Positions 8,962 to 20,000 of a DNA stretch of 20,432 nt are shown here, one piece after another. The translations under genes and the position numbers were made by a program. Source of the stretch: Nostoc sp. GT001 (GTDB lineage: Bacteria; Cyanobacteriota; Cyanobacteriia; Cyanobacteriales; Nostocaceae); NCBI RefSeq assembly GCF_030382115.1, contig NZ_JAUDRJ010000003.1, forward strand, positions 2,679,049 to 2,699,480. Reading direction: 5' to 3'. The stretch's first letter is position 1; each line of letters opens with the position of its first letter. The notes under the pieces are model-generated. The model was not told the origin of the DNA and did not search any database. It was given only the letters and a program-made list of their open reading frames with translations.

Positions 8962-9657
8962 CTAGCACAAATCAATTCCCCCGATTGTTTTTTGTTGTTG
9001 GAGATATACGAGAACTTCTAATGTATCTACTTGGGGAAATTCTGCGTAAAAATTACTCACACTCCAGAAGGGTTCGGGTGTTTCCAAGACTATTGTGCGA
9101 TCGCCCCACTGTTCTAACCAAGGTAGCAATTTTTGTGGCGCTACTGGAGTACATAGCCAAACTGCTGCTGGAGAAAGCGCTCTCATAGCATTTGCTGCTA
9201 CCGCTATTGTCATACCTGTAGCAATGCCATCATCAACTAAGATCAGCGTAGCATTCTCTGCATTCACCTGCGGACAAGCAGGGATTAATTGAGCCTCAAG
9301 AGACTTAGCAAGGTTTATCGCTTTATTTAAAGCTATTTCTCGCCACCGCGCATCATATTTAGAGCGAAATAGCTTTTGATCAGTCCAAAGAACATTTCCA
9401 GAAGTAGTCACTGCACCAATTGCTAACTCTGGGTTTTCGGGATGGCTAATCTTTTTTGCCACAACGATTGTCAACGGACAATCTAAAAGACGTGCTATTG
9501 GTGCTGCTACTGGTATACCCCCTCTTGGCAAAGCATAAACAATTGGTACAGGCTTTACCCCAGAATCAATAGTTTGCTGAGTCAAAACATCATGAATTAC
9601 TCGCGCCAATACTTCACCCGCATGGGTACGATCGGCGAAAAGTGGGGTATATGACAT
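8962..9657 (-). CDS. Phosphoribosyltransferase family protein
   Basis: The 231-aa product has the type I phosphoribosyltransferase fold. The PRPP-binding loop is LILVDDGIATGMT (residues 138-150), with the acidic pair DD and the following GxATG. Upstream are ALPRGGIPVA (42-51) and VAKKISHPENPELAIGAV (67-84), features of the free-standing PRTase family often annotated as predicted phosphoribosyltransferases. The base substrate cannot be read from the sequence. Many relatives are neighbours of, or fused to, hydrolases, but here it stands alone. Start ATG 9657 (MSYTPLF...) fits the family, with GGGGGA just before it; an ATG five codons upstream (9672) is the alternative. It converges with the TPR gene and diverges from the uracil-DNA glycosylase. 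Confidence 0.85.
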   Translation of the reverse strand: MSYTPLFADRTHAGEVLARVIHDVLTQQTIDSGVKPVPIVYALPRGGIPVAAPIARLLDCPLTIVVAKKISHPENPELAIGAVTTSGNVLWTDQKLFRSKYDARWREIALNKAINLAKSLEAQLIPACPQVNAENATLILVDDGIATGMTIAVAANAMRALSPAAVWLCTPVAPQKLLPWLEQWGDRTIVLETPEPFWSVSNFYAEFPQVDTLEVLVYLQQQKTIGGIDLC

Positions 9658-9848
9658 GGTTTCCCCCAGCATCTTAGGACGGCACTGCTTTTATCATGAC
9701 TGAATTTTGTCTCAAATTAACTGATACAATAAGATTTGTATAAATAATTAAGTATTCAGCAAAAGTTTATTGTACTGATAAATATCCAGCCAAAGGGCTA
9801 TTTAAATCAGATATAACAACTGGTGCTGATGCCAAAATCCTGATTTTC

Positions 9849-10529
9849 ATGAGCAGCGAAACCCAACTCAGCCTCTTCGACGACTCAACTTTTAATCAAC
9901 GAGAACTGATTCCTACAGACGCGAAAATTCCGATCGCTCCCGGAACTTATTCTGACATAACGGAGTTGACACAGCATTGCGATCGCTGCCACCGTTGTCC
10001 ATTAGGAGATACTCGAATTCATGCTGTTGTCGGACGTGGTAATCCCAAAGCACCAATTATGGTTATAGGGGAAGCACCAGGTCAAAATGAAGATGAAACG
10101 GGTTTACCATTTGTAGGCAGATCGGGACAATTGCTGGAGAAAATTTTGGCATCAGTGAATCTAACTACTGAGCATGATGTATATATTGCCAATATCAATA
10201 AATGTCGCCCCCCAGATAATAGAGTTCCCACTCCTGTAGAGGTGGCGGCTTGTCTACCATACCTACTAGAACAAATTCGCTTAGTTGACCCCAAAATAAT
10301 TTTGTTAACGGGTGCGACTGCTGTCAAAGGTATCACTGGCGATAAGCGGGGAATTACGAAAATTCGCGGTCAGTGGCTAGAGTGGGAAGGGCGTTTATGT
10401 ATGCCAATTTTTCATCCTTCTTACTTGCTGCGTAACCCTTCTAAAGAAAGAGGTGCGCCAAAATGGTTGATGTGGCAGGATATCCAGGTAGTACGTGCCA
10501 AGTTAGACGAAATTCAAAATAACAGCTAA
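9849..10529 (+). CDS. Uracil-DNA glycosylase, family 4 (Fe-S type)
   Basis: This enzyme removes uracil from DNA to start base-excision repair. The 226-aa sequence has the family 4 pattern: motif A GEAPGQNEDETGLPFVG (74-90), motif B HPSYLLR (189-195), and cysteines at 47, 50, 119 and 135 (with an extra one at 44) placed as the [4Fe-4S] ligands of the thermophilic family 4 enzymes. NINKCRPPDNR (115-125) is also typical. The first about 40 residues (SLFDD...) are a poorly conserved extension. Start ATG 9849 is preceded by no strong ribosome site. It diverges from the phosphoribosyltransferase across 191 nt and converges with rpoC2 on the other side. Confidence 0.92.
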   Translation: MSSETQLSLFDDSTFNQRELIPTDAKIPIAPGTYSDITELTQHCDRCHRCPLGDTRIHAVVGRGNPKAPIMVIGEAPGQNEDETGLPFVGRSGQLLEKILASVNLTTEHDVYIANINKCRPPDNRVPTPVEVAACLPYLLEQIRLVDPKIILLTGATAVKGITGDKRGITKIRGQWLEWEGRLCMPIFHPSYLLRNPSKERGAPKWLMWQDIQVVRAKLDEIQNNS

Positions 10530-10735
10530 TGCTTAATCCCCTCTTTTTCCAGGGTTATGATTACCAATATCTTTTCAATTACTCACTTGGTTGCTATCCC
10601 AGTTGGAAAGAAATTCTAAAGCTAATAGCTAAAGTCTTCTCAAGAGGACTAAATTTAAGATTTTAAGCGATGTAAATGACTAGACTCTGTATGTGAAAGA
10701 GAAAATTTCAGTCTATTGATTGCGATCGCTATTTT

Positions 10736-10769
10736 AACGTGAGTCTCCAACGGAGGCACACGTTATTTT
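10736..10769 (+). terminator. Candidate terminator after the uracil-DNA glycosylase
   Basis: AACGTG (10736-10741) pairs with CACGTT (10759-10764); after an A/A mismatch GTCTCC pairs with GGAGGC (one wobble pair) around a 3-nt loop. ATTTT follows on the plus strand. Stem about 12 bp, 207 nt after the stop codon. Confidence 0.5.
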
Positions 10770-10810
10770 AATTGAATATAACGACTTGCTTGTTAGGGGT
10801 AAAACTGGAA

Positions 10811-10841
10811 CTAGCGCGCCCCTTGCCAAGGGGTGCGCTAG
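10811..10841. repeat. GC-rich 14-bp palindrome, possible rpoC2 terminator
   Basis: Arms CTAGCGCGCCCCTT (10811-10824) and AAGGGGTGCGCTAG (10828-10841) pair over 14 positions with one G-T wobble and a 3-nt loop. It starts 82 nt after the rpoC2 stop. On the minus strand it is followed by TTCCAGTTTT, a poor T-tract. Its compactness and GC content in an AT-rich spacer suggest a dispersed palindromic repeat or a terminator of the rpo operon. Confidence 0.6.
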
Positions 10842-10922
10842 CACAGGTGAGGTACTTTGGTTATGGGTAATTGAGCAGACTCAATATTACCTTTTACCTT
10901 TTAGACGCGAAATTTCAAGTCT

Positions 10923-13900
10923 CTATTCGTCGTCGAAATCATCTTCGTCGTCTTCCTCTTCTTCCTCGTAATCGTCGTCGTCTACTACTTCGTCAGCAAT
11001 TAATTCATCTTCTTCATCTAGAATTGACCTTTCTGCACGTCTGCTGCCAAAGCCAGATTCCCCAAGAGTAGGAGAATCTAAATTATAGGTGCGAGCATTG
11101 CGATCATCTAAGACCATATCTAGGGGATCGTCAACTTCATCTAACACACTACTGGTAATTTCAGCAGCATAGTCATCGATCGCTCCTGGTTCTTCATAGG
11201 TATTATATCCAGTACCAGCCGGAATCAATCGCCCGATAATCACGTTTTCCTTTAATCCGCGCAGCCAGTCAGATTTGCCTTCGATAGCTGCTTCGGTGAG
11301 TACCCGTGTTGTCTCTTGGAAGGACGCGGCGGAAATAAAGCTGTCGGTGTTCAACGATGCTTTAGTGATCCCCAATAATACTGGGGTATACTGTGCCCTA
11401 GCACCGCCTGTAATTGCCATAGCTTCGTTCACCTGCTCAACTTGACGCAGTTCCACCAATTCGCCGGGAAGCATTGTGGTGTCACCACCATCATCAATCC
11501 TAACTTTGTTGGTCATCTGGCGAACAATCACTTCAATGTGCTTATCGGAAATATCAATCCCTTGAGACTGGTACACCATTTGCACTTCATTCACCAAGAA
11601 AGTCTGTACCTTTTGTAAAGCAAGGCTAGCACAAGCATAGATTCCATCTTCGGAACCCAAGCTAAAGAAGATTTCCAAAATTTCGTGGGGATTGGATGGC
11701 CCATCAGTTAACGGTTGTCCCGCTAATACTATTGAGCCATCTGGCACAATTAAGTTTTGTCCCGGTCCCAGAGGATAATCTGTCACCACGCCATTTGATT
11801 CTACGACCTTGATGGCGATCGCTTCATCACCATCACCGTAAACTACCTTAACTTCGCCGCCCCGCCGACATAAGATGCACGCTTCTTTCGGTTTACGAGC
11901 TTCAAGTAGTTCCTCAATCCGGGGCAAACCTTGAATGATATCTCCGGTTTTGGCGCGTTCAAACACCAGCAACACCAAGTTATCACCCCGTTGTACCAAA
12001 TCGCCGTCTTCTATCTGCAACACAGCACCAGGGCTGACTCGATAAGGGCGACCTATACGGGTAGTAATAACGTAGTTTTTACTACTTAAAGCTGATTCCC
12101 CACCAGATGCAGCAGCGACACTTTTAACATCCACTACTTGCCCTGATTCTGGGGCAAAAACTCCAGGAGCGACTTCTGTACCTTCTACTAGCAAGTCACC
12201 CACTTTTACCTTTGGCTGAGTACTAGTATTAATGGGAAGCCTGTCAGCGTCGCGCAACACTAAACAGCGACGCACGTTTTCTGTTCCTTTTTGAACACCT
12301 CGTACTTCCCCGCCTTCTTTACACAAGATTTGGGTACGTGCGACTACAGATCCTGGGGCGATGGTTAGCCCATCGTGTACCTCAAGTGTTGTCTGGGTGC
12401 TACCTTGGGTGGCATCGGCGGTAATATCTCTACGAATTACCAAGGATTCCAAAATCACTAGTTGTAAACGTTGAACTTCTGGGTCTTCAGTATCCTCTAC
12501 TAATTCAATATCTGCTGCCAGGGGTGAAGCATTATGGTCTTGTTCCCCTTCTTGCTCAATTTCCAGCACTAGCTGGGTTCGCAGCAGTTCTACACCTTCA
12601 ACAGATTTGACGCGTTCTGAATCTTTGTAAGGTAGTCGCTGCACCGCTCTTAATTGAATCGATCGCCCGGTTTGTTGACTTACCGATGTCGTTGATGGCA
12701 CATCTGGATTATCAGGGACGGCAAACTCAACTACTGGACGGCTCAACAGGGCGGGTCCTTCTGGTGTCTCTACATACTGGATATAACGCAATTCCGTAGC
12801 GACATTACCTTGGAATTCCTCACCTGGTTGGATGAAAGTGTTATCTCGCCCGATAACAGATTCGGGATCGTCCACCATCAGTAGTTCCCCTGGCTTCACC
12901 ACCACTTCCCGCAGGATGTCGTTTTTCTGGGTCACTTCTACCACACCACTGTTTTGGCAGAAGATATCTTTTACCACTTCAGTGCCAGCTTCGACAAACT
13001 GACCGTCTTCCACCAACAGCAAGGAGATATCTTTATTAACTTCGTGGCTTTCTTCGGGAATCCACAACAGTGTACCGCCCTGGACGACTTCATAACCCAG
13101 CTTGGCTTTGCCTTTTTTCTGGACTTCGACACCTGCAAATTTCAGGAATCCACCAGTGGTTGTGCGATAGCGGTCATCAATTAACTCAGCTACCACTTGA
13201 CCATTCTGCACTTTTGTGCCTGGTGTAGCTCGGAGGTTAAATACTTGGTTGTTGCCAGTAGAAACTAAGTAGTTATTGCGACCTTGGGAACTTTGGACTG
13301 TCACCGTTGCTTGGTCTAAGACCACAGAAGCGGTGATAATCTCAATTTCCCTGGTACTCTTACCTGGGGTAGCTTCTGGCAAGCGCACCACACCGCCATG
13401 CAAACTGGTTAACTTGGTTTCTGCTAAAACTCCATTAGAAGCGATCGCATCACCATTTTTCACCACCAATTCTGCACCAGGTGGCAAGTTGTAAACTTCC
13501 CCAGACAAAATCCAAATCAAACCACCACGCGCGGCTGTGGTTGTAGTATTGCCTTGACGGTCAGTTTTTTGTTCTGGAACAACTTCGGCAAATTGCACTT
13601 CCCCTGCTAAGTCAGAGGCGACATCTTTAACTGCTTTTTCTGTATTAGTCCGAGTTGTGCGTCCACCAAGGGCAACCTCTGCCAACAACTGACCTTGTTT
13701 TACCTTATTTCCATCAAATACATATAGTGTTGAACCTTGGGTAAGATGAACCTCTTGGTTTTCTGGGGTAACATCACCTACTTTTGTTGGCTCCAAAAGC
13801 ATGATGCCATTAGCCTCAACATAGAGGGCATCTTCCCCGTGGCGGGTACGATATGTTCTAGTTTTCAGTTTGCGGGGAAGTTTGACAGTCCCATCAATTT

Positions 13901-14969
13901 TAGAACGAACTTGTTGTGCTACTTCTCCAGTAAACACCCCACCAGTGTGGAATGTCCGCATGGTTAACTGAGTACCAGGTTCGCCGATACTTTGGGCAGC
14001 AATAATCCCTACAGCTTCGCCCAAGTCCACCATCTTGGCGTGTGCCAAACTCCAACCGTAGCAGTGTTGACAGACAGAACGGGCAGCTTCACAAGTTAGT
14101 GGCGATCGCACCACAACTTCTCCCACCCCAGACTTTTCAATTTTCTTCGCCAATTCTTCAGGAATTGGCGAATTGCGTGCTGCAATCAATTCTTTTGTGA
14201 CCGGATGCACTACATCTTCGCCAATTACCCGTCCCATTAAGCGGGTTGCCAAAGGAATCAAGGTTTTGGCACCTTCTGTCATTGGTCGAATGGCAAGACC
14301 TCTGGTAGTCCCACAATCAAATTCCCGAATAATTACATCCTGGGAAACGTCCACCAATCGGCGGGTGAGATAACCAGAGTCAGCCGTCCGCAACGCAGTA
14401 TCCACCAATCCTTTTCGGGCACCGTAAGACGAAATAATGTATTCCGTCACAGTTAGCCCTTCACGGAAGTTGGTTTTGATCGGTAAATCGATAATTTCCC
14501 CTTGAGGATCTGCCATCAGTCCCCGCATCCCCACCAACTGCCGGACTTGTGAGATGTTACCCCGTGCCCCGGAGAATGCCATCATATATACGGAGTTCAG
14601 GGGATTCGTCTTCTTGAAGTGAACGACTACTTCGTCTTTCAAAGCTTCACTGGTACCATTCCAAGTATCGATTACCTTTTGGAAGCGTTCTACTTCAGTG
14701 ATTTCTCCCCGTTGATAACGGGTTTCAGTAGCGCGAATTTCTTCCTCGGCTGCTTCTAAGAGCAATCGTTTAGTTGGTGGTATCATCAAGTCATCTACAC
14801 TGATGGAAACCCCTGCTTTGGTAGCATAGCGAAATCCCAAATCTTTCAATTTGTCCGCCATCACTGCGGTTCGCGCTGTACCATAATTCGTAAAAGCCCA
14901 AGAAATTAAATTTCTCAGTTGACCTTTGTCAACCACGCGATTGCGAAAAATCATTTTTTCGTTAGTCAT
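10923..14969 (-). CDS. rpoC2: DNA-directed RNA polymerase subunit beta'' (RpoC2)
   Basis: This is the C-terminal part of the beta-prime subunit, a separate chain in cyanobacteria and chloroplasts. The 1,348-aa product has the conserved [26 protein letters not shown] (about 132-157), a zinc site made of C219, C293, C300 and C303, and the bridge/trigger region [24 protein letters not shown] (321-344). After that, roughly 600 residues of repetitive beta-rich sequence interrupt the trigger loop; this is the large SI3 insertion of cyanobacterial polymerases. Conserved sequence returns with [32 protein letters not shown] and [15 protein letters not shown] near the C-terminus. The last 30 residues are extremely acidic (23 of 30 Asp/Glu). 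Start ATG 14969 matches the family ([16 protein letters not shown]), with AGGA 10 nt upstream. Last gene of the rpoB-rpoC1-rpoC2 operon. Confidence 0.98.
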   Translation of the reverse strand: MTNEKMIFRNRVVDKGQLRNLISWAFTNYGTARTAVMADKLKDLGFRYATKAGVSISVDDLMIPPTKRLLLEAAEEEIRATETRYQRGEITEVERFQKVIDTWNGTSEALKDEVVVHFKKTNPLNSVYMMAFSGARGNISQVRQLVGMRGLMADPQGEIIDLPIKTNFREGLTVTEYIISSYGARKGLVDTALRTADSGYLTRRLVDVSQDVIIREFDCGTTRGLAIRPMTEGAKTLIPLATRLMGRVIGEDVVHPVTKELIAARNSPIPEELAKKIEKSGVGEVVVRSPLTCEAARSVCQHCYGWSLAHAKMVDLGEAVGIIAAQSIGEPGTQLTMRTFHTGGVFTGEVAQQVRSKIDGTVKLPRKLKTRTYRTRHGEDALYVEANGIMLLEPTKVGDVTPENQEVHLTQGSTLYVFDGNKVKQGQLLAEVALGGRTTRTNTEKAVKDVASDLAGEVQFAEVVPEQKTDRQGNTTTTAARGGLIWILSGEVYNLPPGAELVVKNGDAIASNGVLAETKLTSLHGGVVRLPEATPGKSTREIEIITASVVLDQATVTVQSSQGRNNYLVSTGNNQVFNLRATPGTKVQNGQVVAELIDDRYRTTTGGFLKFAGVEVQKKGKAKLGYEVVQGGTLLWIPEESHEVNKDISLLLVEDGQFVEAGTEVVKDIFCQNSGVVEVTQKNDILREVVVKPGELLMVDDPESVIGRDNTFIQPGEEFQGNVATELRYIQYVETPEGPALLSRPVVEFAVPDNPDVPSTTSVSQQTGRSIQLRAVQRLPYKDSERVKSVEGVELLRTQLVLEIEQEGEQDHNASPLAADIELVEDTEDPEVQRLQLVILESLVIRRDITADATQGSTQTTLEVHDGLTIAPGSVVARTQILCKEGGEVRGVQKGTENVRRCLVLRDADRLPINTSTQPKVKVGDLLVEGTEVAPGVFAPESGQVVDVKSVAAASGGESALSSKNYVITTRIGRPYRVSPGAVLQIEDGDLVQRGDNLVLLVFERAKTGDIIQGLPRIEELLEARKPKEACILCRRGGEVKVVYGDGDEAIAIKVVESNGVVTDYPLGPGQNLIVPDGSIVLAGQPLTDGPSNPHEILEIFFSLGSEDGIYACASLALQKVQTFLVNEVQMVYQSQGIDISDKHIEVIVRQMTNKVRIDDGGDTTMLPGELVELRQVEQVNEAMAITGGARAQYTPVLLGITKASLNTDSFISAASFQETTRVLTEAAIEGKSDWLRGLKENVIIGRLIPAGTGYNTYEEPGAIDDYAAEITSSVLDEVDDPLDMVLDDRNARTYNLDSPTLGESGFGSRRAERSILDEEDELIADEVVDDDDYEEEEEDDEDDFDDE

Positions 14970-15000
14970 TAATCATTAGTCCTGAGTCATCAATAATTAA

Positions 15001-15074
15001 TAATTCGTAATTCGTAGTTCGTAATTCGTAATTAATTCTTTAATTACGAATTACAAATTAGAAATTACGAATTA
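15001..15074 (-). repeat. Heptamer-repeat hairpin between rpoC1 and rpoC2
   Basis: The left arm 15001-15034 is four TAATTCG-type heptamers (one reading TAGTTCG) plus TAATTA. The right arm 15041-15074 is its reverse complement with only four mismatches. The loop is 6 nt (15035-15040). In the rpo transcript this is a long AU-rich stem that begins with the rpoC1 stop codon and ends about 31 nt before the rpoC2 start. It covers nearly the whole 102-nt spacer. Confidence 0.85.
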
Positions 15075-16949
15075 ACTTGCTAGTGCTTCCTGAATGGCAT
15101 TGTTGTAAATAACGCGGCCAGGAGTTGTGTATATATACTGTGAAAGTACATTGCCTTTAGCGTCTTGTCTGACTCGACGGAACTTATAGAGTAATGTGCG
15201 AGTACCATCCTCGTTTTCCGTCACTTTCACGGGTTCTGTATCCGGTTGGTCTGATTCTATTTCGCCGTCAAACCTTACGTAAATATAGGCGTGCAAGTCA
15301 ATTTGATCTTGCTGGAAAGCCATAATTACATCCTCTAGCGAAGAAAAGTAATTTCCTGCTCCTTTTGTTGCACCGGGATTTTCTGCTGTTAAATAATAGG
15401 CTCCCAACACCATATCTTGGCTAGGCGTGATGATCGGTTTACCTGTGGCTGGTGACAAAATATTGTTAGAAGCCAACATCAACAACCGCGCTTCAGCCTG
15501 ACTTTCTAACGACAGAGGGACGTGTACCGCCATTTGGTCGCCGTCAAAGTCGGCGTTAAACGCTGGACAAACCAGAGGATGCAATTGAATTGCTCTACCT
15601 TCTACTAAAATCGGTTCAAAAGACTGAATACCCAAACGGTGCAATGTTGGTGCCCGATTTAGCATTACAGGATGTCCTTCAATCACCTCTTCTAACACAT
15701 CCCAAACACTGGGATCATTGCGGGATATCAGCTTTTTCGCAGCTTTGATGTTATTCACCATACCGCTACGAATCAGGCGGTTAATCACAAATGGTTGAAA
15801 TAGCTCAATTGCCATTTCTCTAGGCAAACCGCACTGGTGAATTTTCAGCTTTGGCCTGACCACAATTACCGAACGTCCAGAGTAGTCAACTCGTTTACCT
15901 AACAAGTTTTGTCGGAAACGTCCTTGCTTACCCTCAATAATGTCGGACAAAGATTTCAGGGGTCGGTTATTTGCCCCTACCACAGTGCGTCCCCGACGAC
16001 CATTGTCAATCAAAGCGTCCACTGCTTCTTGCAGCATCCGCTTTTCGTTCCGCACAATAATCTCTGGTGCCAAAATTTCTTGCAAGCGTGCTAAACGATT
16101 GTTCCGGTTAATTACCCGCCGATACAAATCATTCAAATCGCTAGTAGCAAACCGTCCGCCATCTAGTTGCACCATTGGCCGCAAGTCGGGCGGAATCACG
16201 GGAATAACTGCCATTACCATCCACTCTGGTTTAGAACCAGTAGCGATGAAGTTGTCAATCACCCGTAGTCGCTTAATTAGCTTGGCTCTCTTTTGTCCCT
16301 TGGCGTTGCCAATTTCTTCGCGTAGGCTTTCGGCTTCTTGTTCCAAATTGATATCGGCAAGCAAACGCAACAGCGCTTCAGCCCCAATACCTACCTCTAC
16401 GCCTTGCAGCACAGAATCTTCGCTATAAATTTGGTCTTCTATTTCCAACCACTGGTCTTCACTCAGTAGTTGTTTGTAAGTTAAAGTTTCGGCATTACCT
16501 GGACTCAGGACAACATAAGAGTTGAAATAGACAATCTGCTCGACATCCCGCAAGGGCATATCCAACAGGATGGAAATATAGCTAGGAATACCCTTGAGAT
16601 ACCAAACATGAGCTACTGGTGCGGCGAGTTTAATATAGCCCATGCGGTGACGACGCACCCGTGACTCGGTGACTTCTACACCACAGCGCTCACAAACAAT
16701 ACCTCTGTGACGAACTCTCTTATACTTGCCACAATGACATTCCCAATCTTTCGCTGGGCTCAAGATGCGCTCACAAAACAAGCCATCCATCTCTGGCTTG
16801 AGAGTTCGGTAGTTAATTGTTTCTGGCTTGGTAACTTCACCGACTACTTGACCATTGGGCAATGTTCTCTCGCCCCACTGGCGAATGCGTTCAGGGGAAG
16901 CCAAGCCGATTTTTACGTAGTCAAACTGATTAGTTTGGGCAGGTCTCAT
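15072..16949 (-). CDS. rpoC1: DNA-directed RNA polymerase subunit gamma (RpoC1)
   Basis: This is the N-terminal part of beta-prime, a separate chain in cyanobacteria, carrying the catalytic magnesium site. The 625-aa product is full length for the family. Visible motifs: clamp zinc site C71, C73, C86, C89 (ECHCGKY ... CERCG); [21 protein letters not shown] (346-366); [21 protein letters not shown] (426-446); and the absolutely conserved [12 protein letters not shown] (465-476) with the three metal-binding aspartates 467, 469 and 471. Start ATG 16949 gives the expected [20 protein letters not shown]. The sequence before it is heptamer repeat without a Shine-Dalgarno motif. The gene lies 141 nt after rpoB and 102 nt before rpoC2, all on one strand, and must be co-expressed with them to make the core enzyme. 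Confidence 0.98.
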   Translation of the reverse strand: MRPAQTNQFDYVKIGLASPERIRQWGERTLPNGQVVGEVTKPETINYRTLKPEMDGLFCERILSPAKDWECHCGKYKRVRHRGIVCERCGVEVTESRVRRHRMGYIKLAAPVAHVWYLKGIPSYISILLDMPLRDVEQIVYFNSYVVLSPGNAETLTYKQLLSEDQWLEIEDQIYSEDSVLQGVEVGIGAEALLRLLADINLEQEAESLREEIGNAKGQKRAKLIKRLRVIDNFIATGSKPEWMVMAVIPVIPPDLRPMVQLDGGRFATSDLNDLYRRVINRNNRLARLQEILAPEIIVRNEKRMLQEAVDALIDNGRRGRTVVGANNRPLKSLSDIIEGKQGRFRQNLLGKRVDYSGRSVIVVRPKLKIHQCGLPREMAIELFQPFVINRLIRSGMVNNIKAAKKLISRNDPSVWDVLEEVIEGHPVMLNRAPTLHRLGIQSFEPILVEGRAIQLHPLVCPAFNADFDGDQMAVHVPLSLESQAEARLLMLASNNILSPATGKPIITPSQDMVLGAYYLTAENPGATKGAGNYFSSLEDVIMAFQQDQIDLHAYIYVRFDGEIESDQPDTEPVKVTENEDGTRTLLYKFRRVRQDAKGNVLSQYIYTTPGRVIYNNAIQEALAS

Positions 16950-16952
16950 ACT

Positions 16953-17093
16953 TAATTCGTAATTCGTAATTCGTAATTAACAATTTCTAATTCGTAATTA
17001 ACAATTTTTAATTCGTAATTCGTAATTGAAGAATTAATTACGAATTACGTAGCTTGCTTCTCGCCGGAGGCGAGTATTATCAATTACGAATTA
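16953..17093 (-). repeat. Heptamer-repeat arrays filling the rpoB-rpoC1 spacer
   Basis: On the plus strand TAATTCG units are at about 16953-16980 (three and a half copies), 16988-17000 and 17009-17027. Inverted copies (AATTACGAATTA) are at about 17035-17048 and 17082-17093. Between the inverted copies is a compact GC hairpin, CTCGCC-GGA-GGCGAG (17060-17074). The rpoB stop codon (17091-17093) is the edge of the last copy. Direct and inverted copies can pair in several ways. Confidence 0.8.
17060..17074. repeat. Small GC hairpin inside the rpoB-rpoC1 spacer
   Basis: CTCGCC (17060-17065) and GGCGAG (17069-17074) form a perfect 6-bp GC-rich stem with a GGA loop. It starts 17 nt after the rpoB stop in the transcript and has no T-tract after it, so it is unlikely to be a full terminator. 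It could mark an RNA processing point or be part of a dispersed palindrome inserted in the repeat. Confidence 0.55.
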
Positions 17094-20000
17094 TTCGTCG
17101 TCTTCCAGCGATTCGCGGGAAAGAGATTCGTAAGTTGGTCGAGGAGGTGTGCGACGGGCTGATTGGTCTGCCATCAAATCGACTTCCACATCTAGGGAAC
17201 TGCCGTCCGTTTGGGTTTCTACCTTGTGTACAGCAATATCTAACCCCAATGATTGCAACTCACGCATTAGCACTTTAAAGGATTCTGGAGTTCCAGGACG
17301 AGGAATTGCCTTACCTTTAACGATCGCATTTAACGCTTCATTCCGTCCTTGCATATCGTCAGATTTAACTGTGAGCAATTCCTGTAAGGTGTAAGCCGCA
17401 CCAAAGGCTTCCAATGCCCACACTTCCATTTCTCCAAACCGCTGACCACCTTGTTGTGCTTTACCACCCAAGGGTTGCTGAGTCACCAGTGAGTATGGGC
17501 CTGTGGAACGGGCGTGGATCTTATCATCTACCAAATGCACCAGTTTCAGCATGTAAGCCACACCGATGGTAATTGCTCGGTCAAAGGGTTCACCTGTCCG
17601 ACCGTCATACACCATGATTTTGCCTGGGTTATCTGGGTTATATACCCAGTCTTTCCCTGTTTCGTCCCGTGCTTCTTGCAATTTGCCATGCACGATTCGG
17701 CGAGATGTCTCTTCACCGTACATTTCATCAAAGGGAGTAATCTTAAATCGGACTCCCAAGGTTTGACCAGCCCAACCCAACAGGCACTCAAATACTTGTC
17801 CGACGTTCATCCGACTGGGTACGCCCAAGGGGTTAAGTACAATGTCCACTGGTGAACCATCGGGCAAATAAGGCATATCTTCCGCCGGTAATATCCGAGA
17901 AATAATCCCTTTATTACCGTGGCGTCCTGCCATTTTGTCGCCAACTTGGATTTTGCGTTTTTGAGCAACATACACCCGGACTACCATATTGGCTCCTGGT
18001 GGCAGTTCATCGCCTTGTTCGCGAGTAAACAAGCGCACATCAACTACGCGACCTTTTTCACCGTTTGGTACTCGCAGGGAATTGTCCCGCACATCCCGTG
18101 CTTTTTCACCGAAGATGGCACGCAACAGTTTTTCTTCTGGCGGTTGGTCAGATTCACCCTTGGGTGTGACTTTTCCTACTAAGATATCTCCAGCTTCTAC
18201 CCATGCTCCAATGCGAATGATTCCCTGTTCATCCAACTGACGCAAAGCATCTTCACCGACGTTGGGAATTTCTCTGGTGATTTCTTCTGGTCCTAGTTTG
18301 GTTTGTCTGGCTTCAATTTCATATTTTTCAATGTGAATTGAGGTGTAGACATCATCCTGCACCAGTCTTTCAGAAATTAAAATTGCGTCTTCGTAGTTGT
18401 AGCCTTCCCAAGGCATATAGGCAACGACGATATTTTGTCCTAGTGCCAATTCACCGCCTTCGGTGGAGGAGCCATCAGCCAATACCTGACCAGCAACAAC
18501 CCGTTCACCAATGCGGACGAGAGGTTTCTGATTTAAACAGGTGTCTTGGTTTGAGCGTTGGTACTTGGAAAGGGTGTATCTAATTTCGGGGGTATTCGGT
18601 TTAGGACGGACGCGAATTTCTGTAGCATCCACATAAGTAACATCACCATCGGTACGCGATACAACCACCATCCCGGAGTCTCTTGCTCCTTGGGCTTCCA
18701 AACCAGTACCCACCAAAGGACGCTCTGGTTTAAGCAGAGGTACTGCTTGCCGTTGCATGTTCGATCCCATCAGCGCTCGGTTAGCGTCATCATGCTCCAA
18801 GAAGGGAATCATGCTGGTTGCTACCGACACAATCTGTACGGGAGATACTGCTACGTAGTCCACCTGTTCTGGTGTTGTGGTGGAAAATTCTTGACGATAA
18901 CGGACTGGTACTAATGGCCCAATAATGTGCCCGGTTTCATCTACAGGAATATCTCCCGGAGCAACCCGCAGGTCGTCTTCTTCATCGGCTGTCATGTAGG
19001 CTGGAGGCAGATCAAATCTGACTCGCCCATTTTCTACAGGTCTAAATGGTGTTTCTAGGAAGCCGTACAGGTTAACCCGCGCATGGGTTGCTAAGGAGCC
19101 AATCAATCCGGCGTTGGGGCCTTCTGGTGTCTCAATGGGGCAAATGCGTCCATAGTGACTAGGGTGAATATCTCGCACGGCAAAACCAGCGCGTTCACGG
19201 GTTAAACCACCAGGGCCAAGGGCACTCAGACGGCGTTTGTGGGTCAGTTCTGCCAGAGGATTGGTTTGATCCATGAACTGACTTAATTGGCTGGAACCAA
19301 AGAATTCTTTAATTGCTGCTACCAGTGGTTTGGGGTTCACCAAGGAAGCGGGAGTTAGCACTTCGGCATCGGATACAGTCATCCGTTCCCGAATGATTCT
19401 TTCTAAGCGATTTAAGCCCACCCGCACTTGGTTTTGCAGCAATTCACCGACGCTTCTCACCCGACGGTTGCCCAAGTGGTCAATGTCATCGATATTACCG
19501 ATGTCATATTCTAGGTTGATCAGGTAATCTACGGCTGCCAAGATATCGCCAGCAGTCAACACGCGCATCGTGTCGGGAACAGAAAGGCGCAATTTCTTGT
19601 TGAGCTTGTACCGTCCGACGCGACCAAGGTCATAACGTTTCGGGTCAAAGAAACGAGAATCTAAAAGTTGTTGTCCACCTAAGACGGTAGGTGGTTCACC
19701 AGGACGCAGTTTCCTATATAACTCCATCAGAGCTTCTTCTTCAGAGAATTGCCCTTCTTTTTCGATAGTTTTTTGGAAATACTCTGGGTGGCGTAAGGCG
19801 TCAAATATTTCGTTGTCTGATAAACCTAAAGCTTTTAGGAGTACCTGCGCTGACAGTTTGCGGGTTTTGTCAATCCGTACCCACACCAAATCGTTACGGT
19901 CTGTTTCAAATTTCAGCCATGCTCCCCGATTGGGAATTAAGCTAGCTGAATAAGTACGTCGCCCGTTTTTGTCGATTTCTGATTTGTAATAAACGCCTGG

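Larger units (their letters stand above)
10530..10922. other. Convergent spacer, uracil-DNA glycosylase / rpoC2
   Basis: 393 nt with no gene. It holds three hairpins: 10633-10650 (AGTCTTCT / AGAGGACT, one wobble pair, 2-nt loop), 10736-10769 and 10811-10841 (both listed), plus one HIP1 site at 10722-10729. The spacer probably ends transcription from both sides. Confidence 0.6.

Noticed and set aside
10786..10971. Plus-strand frame ending in a run of serines
   Set aside because: It is the complement of the acidic RpoC2 tail plus the hairpin spacer, not a gene.
16950..17090. Heptamer arrays considered as a CRISPR or origin of replication
   Set aside because: Period 7 with no spacers, no cas genes, no DnaA-box cluster; simple short tandem repeats.
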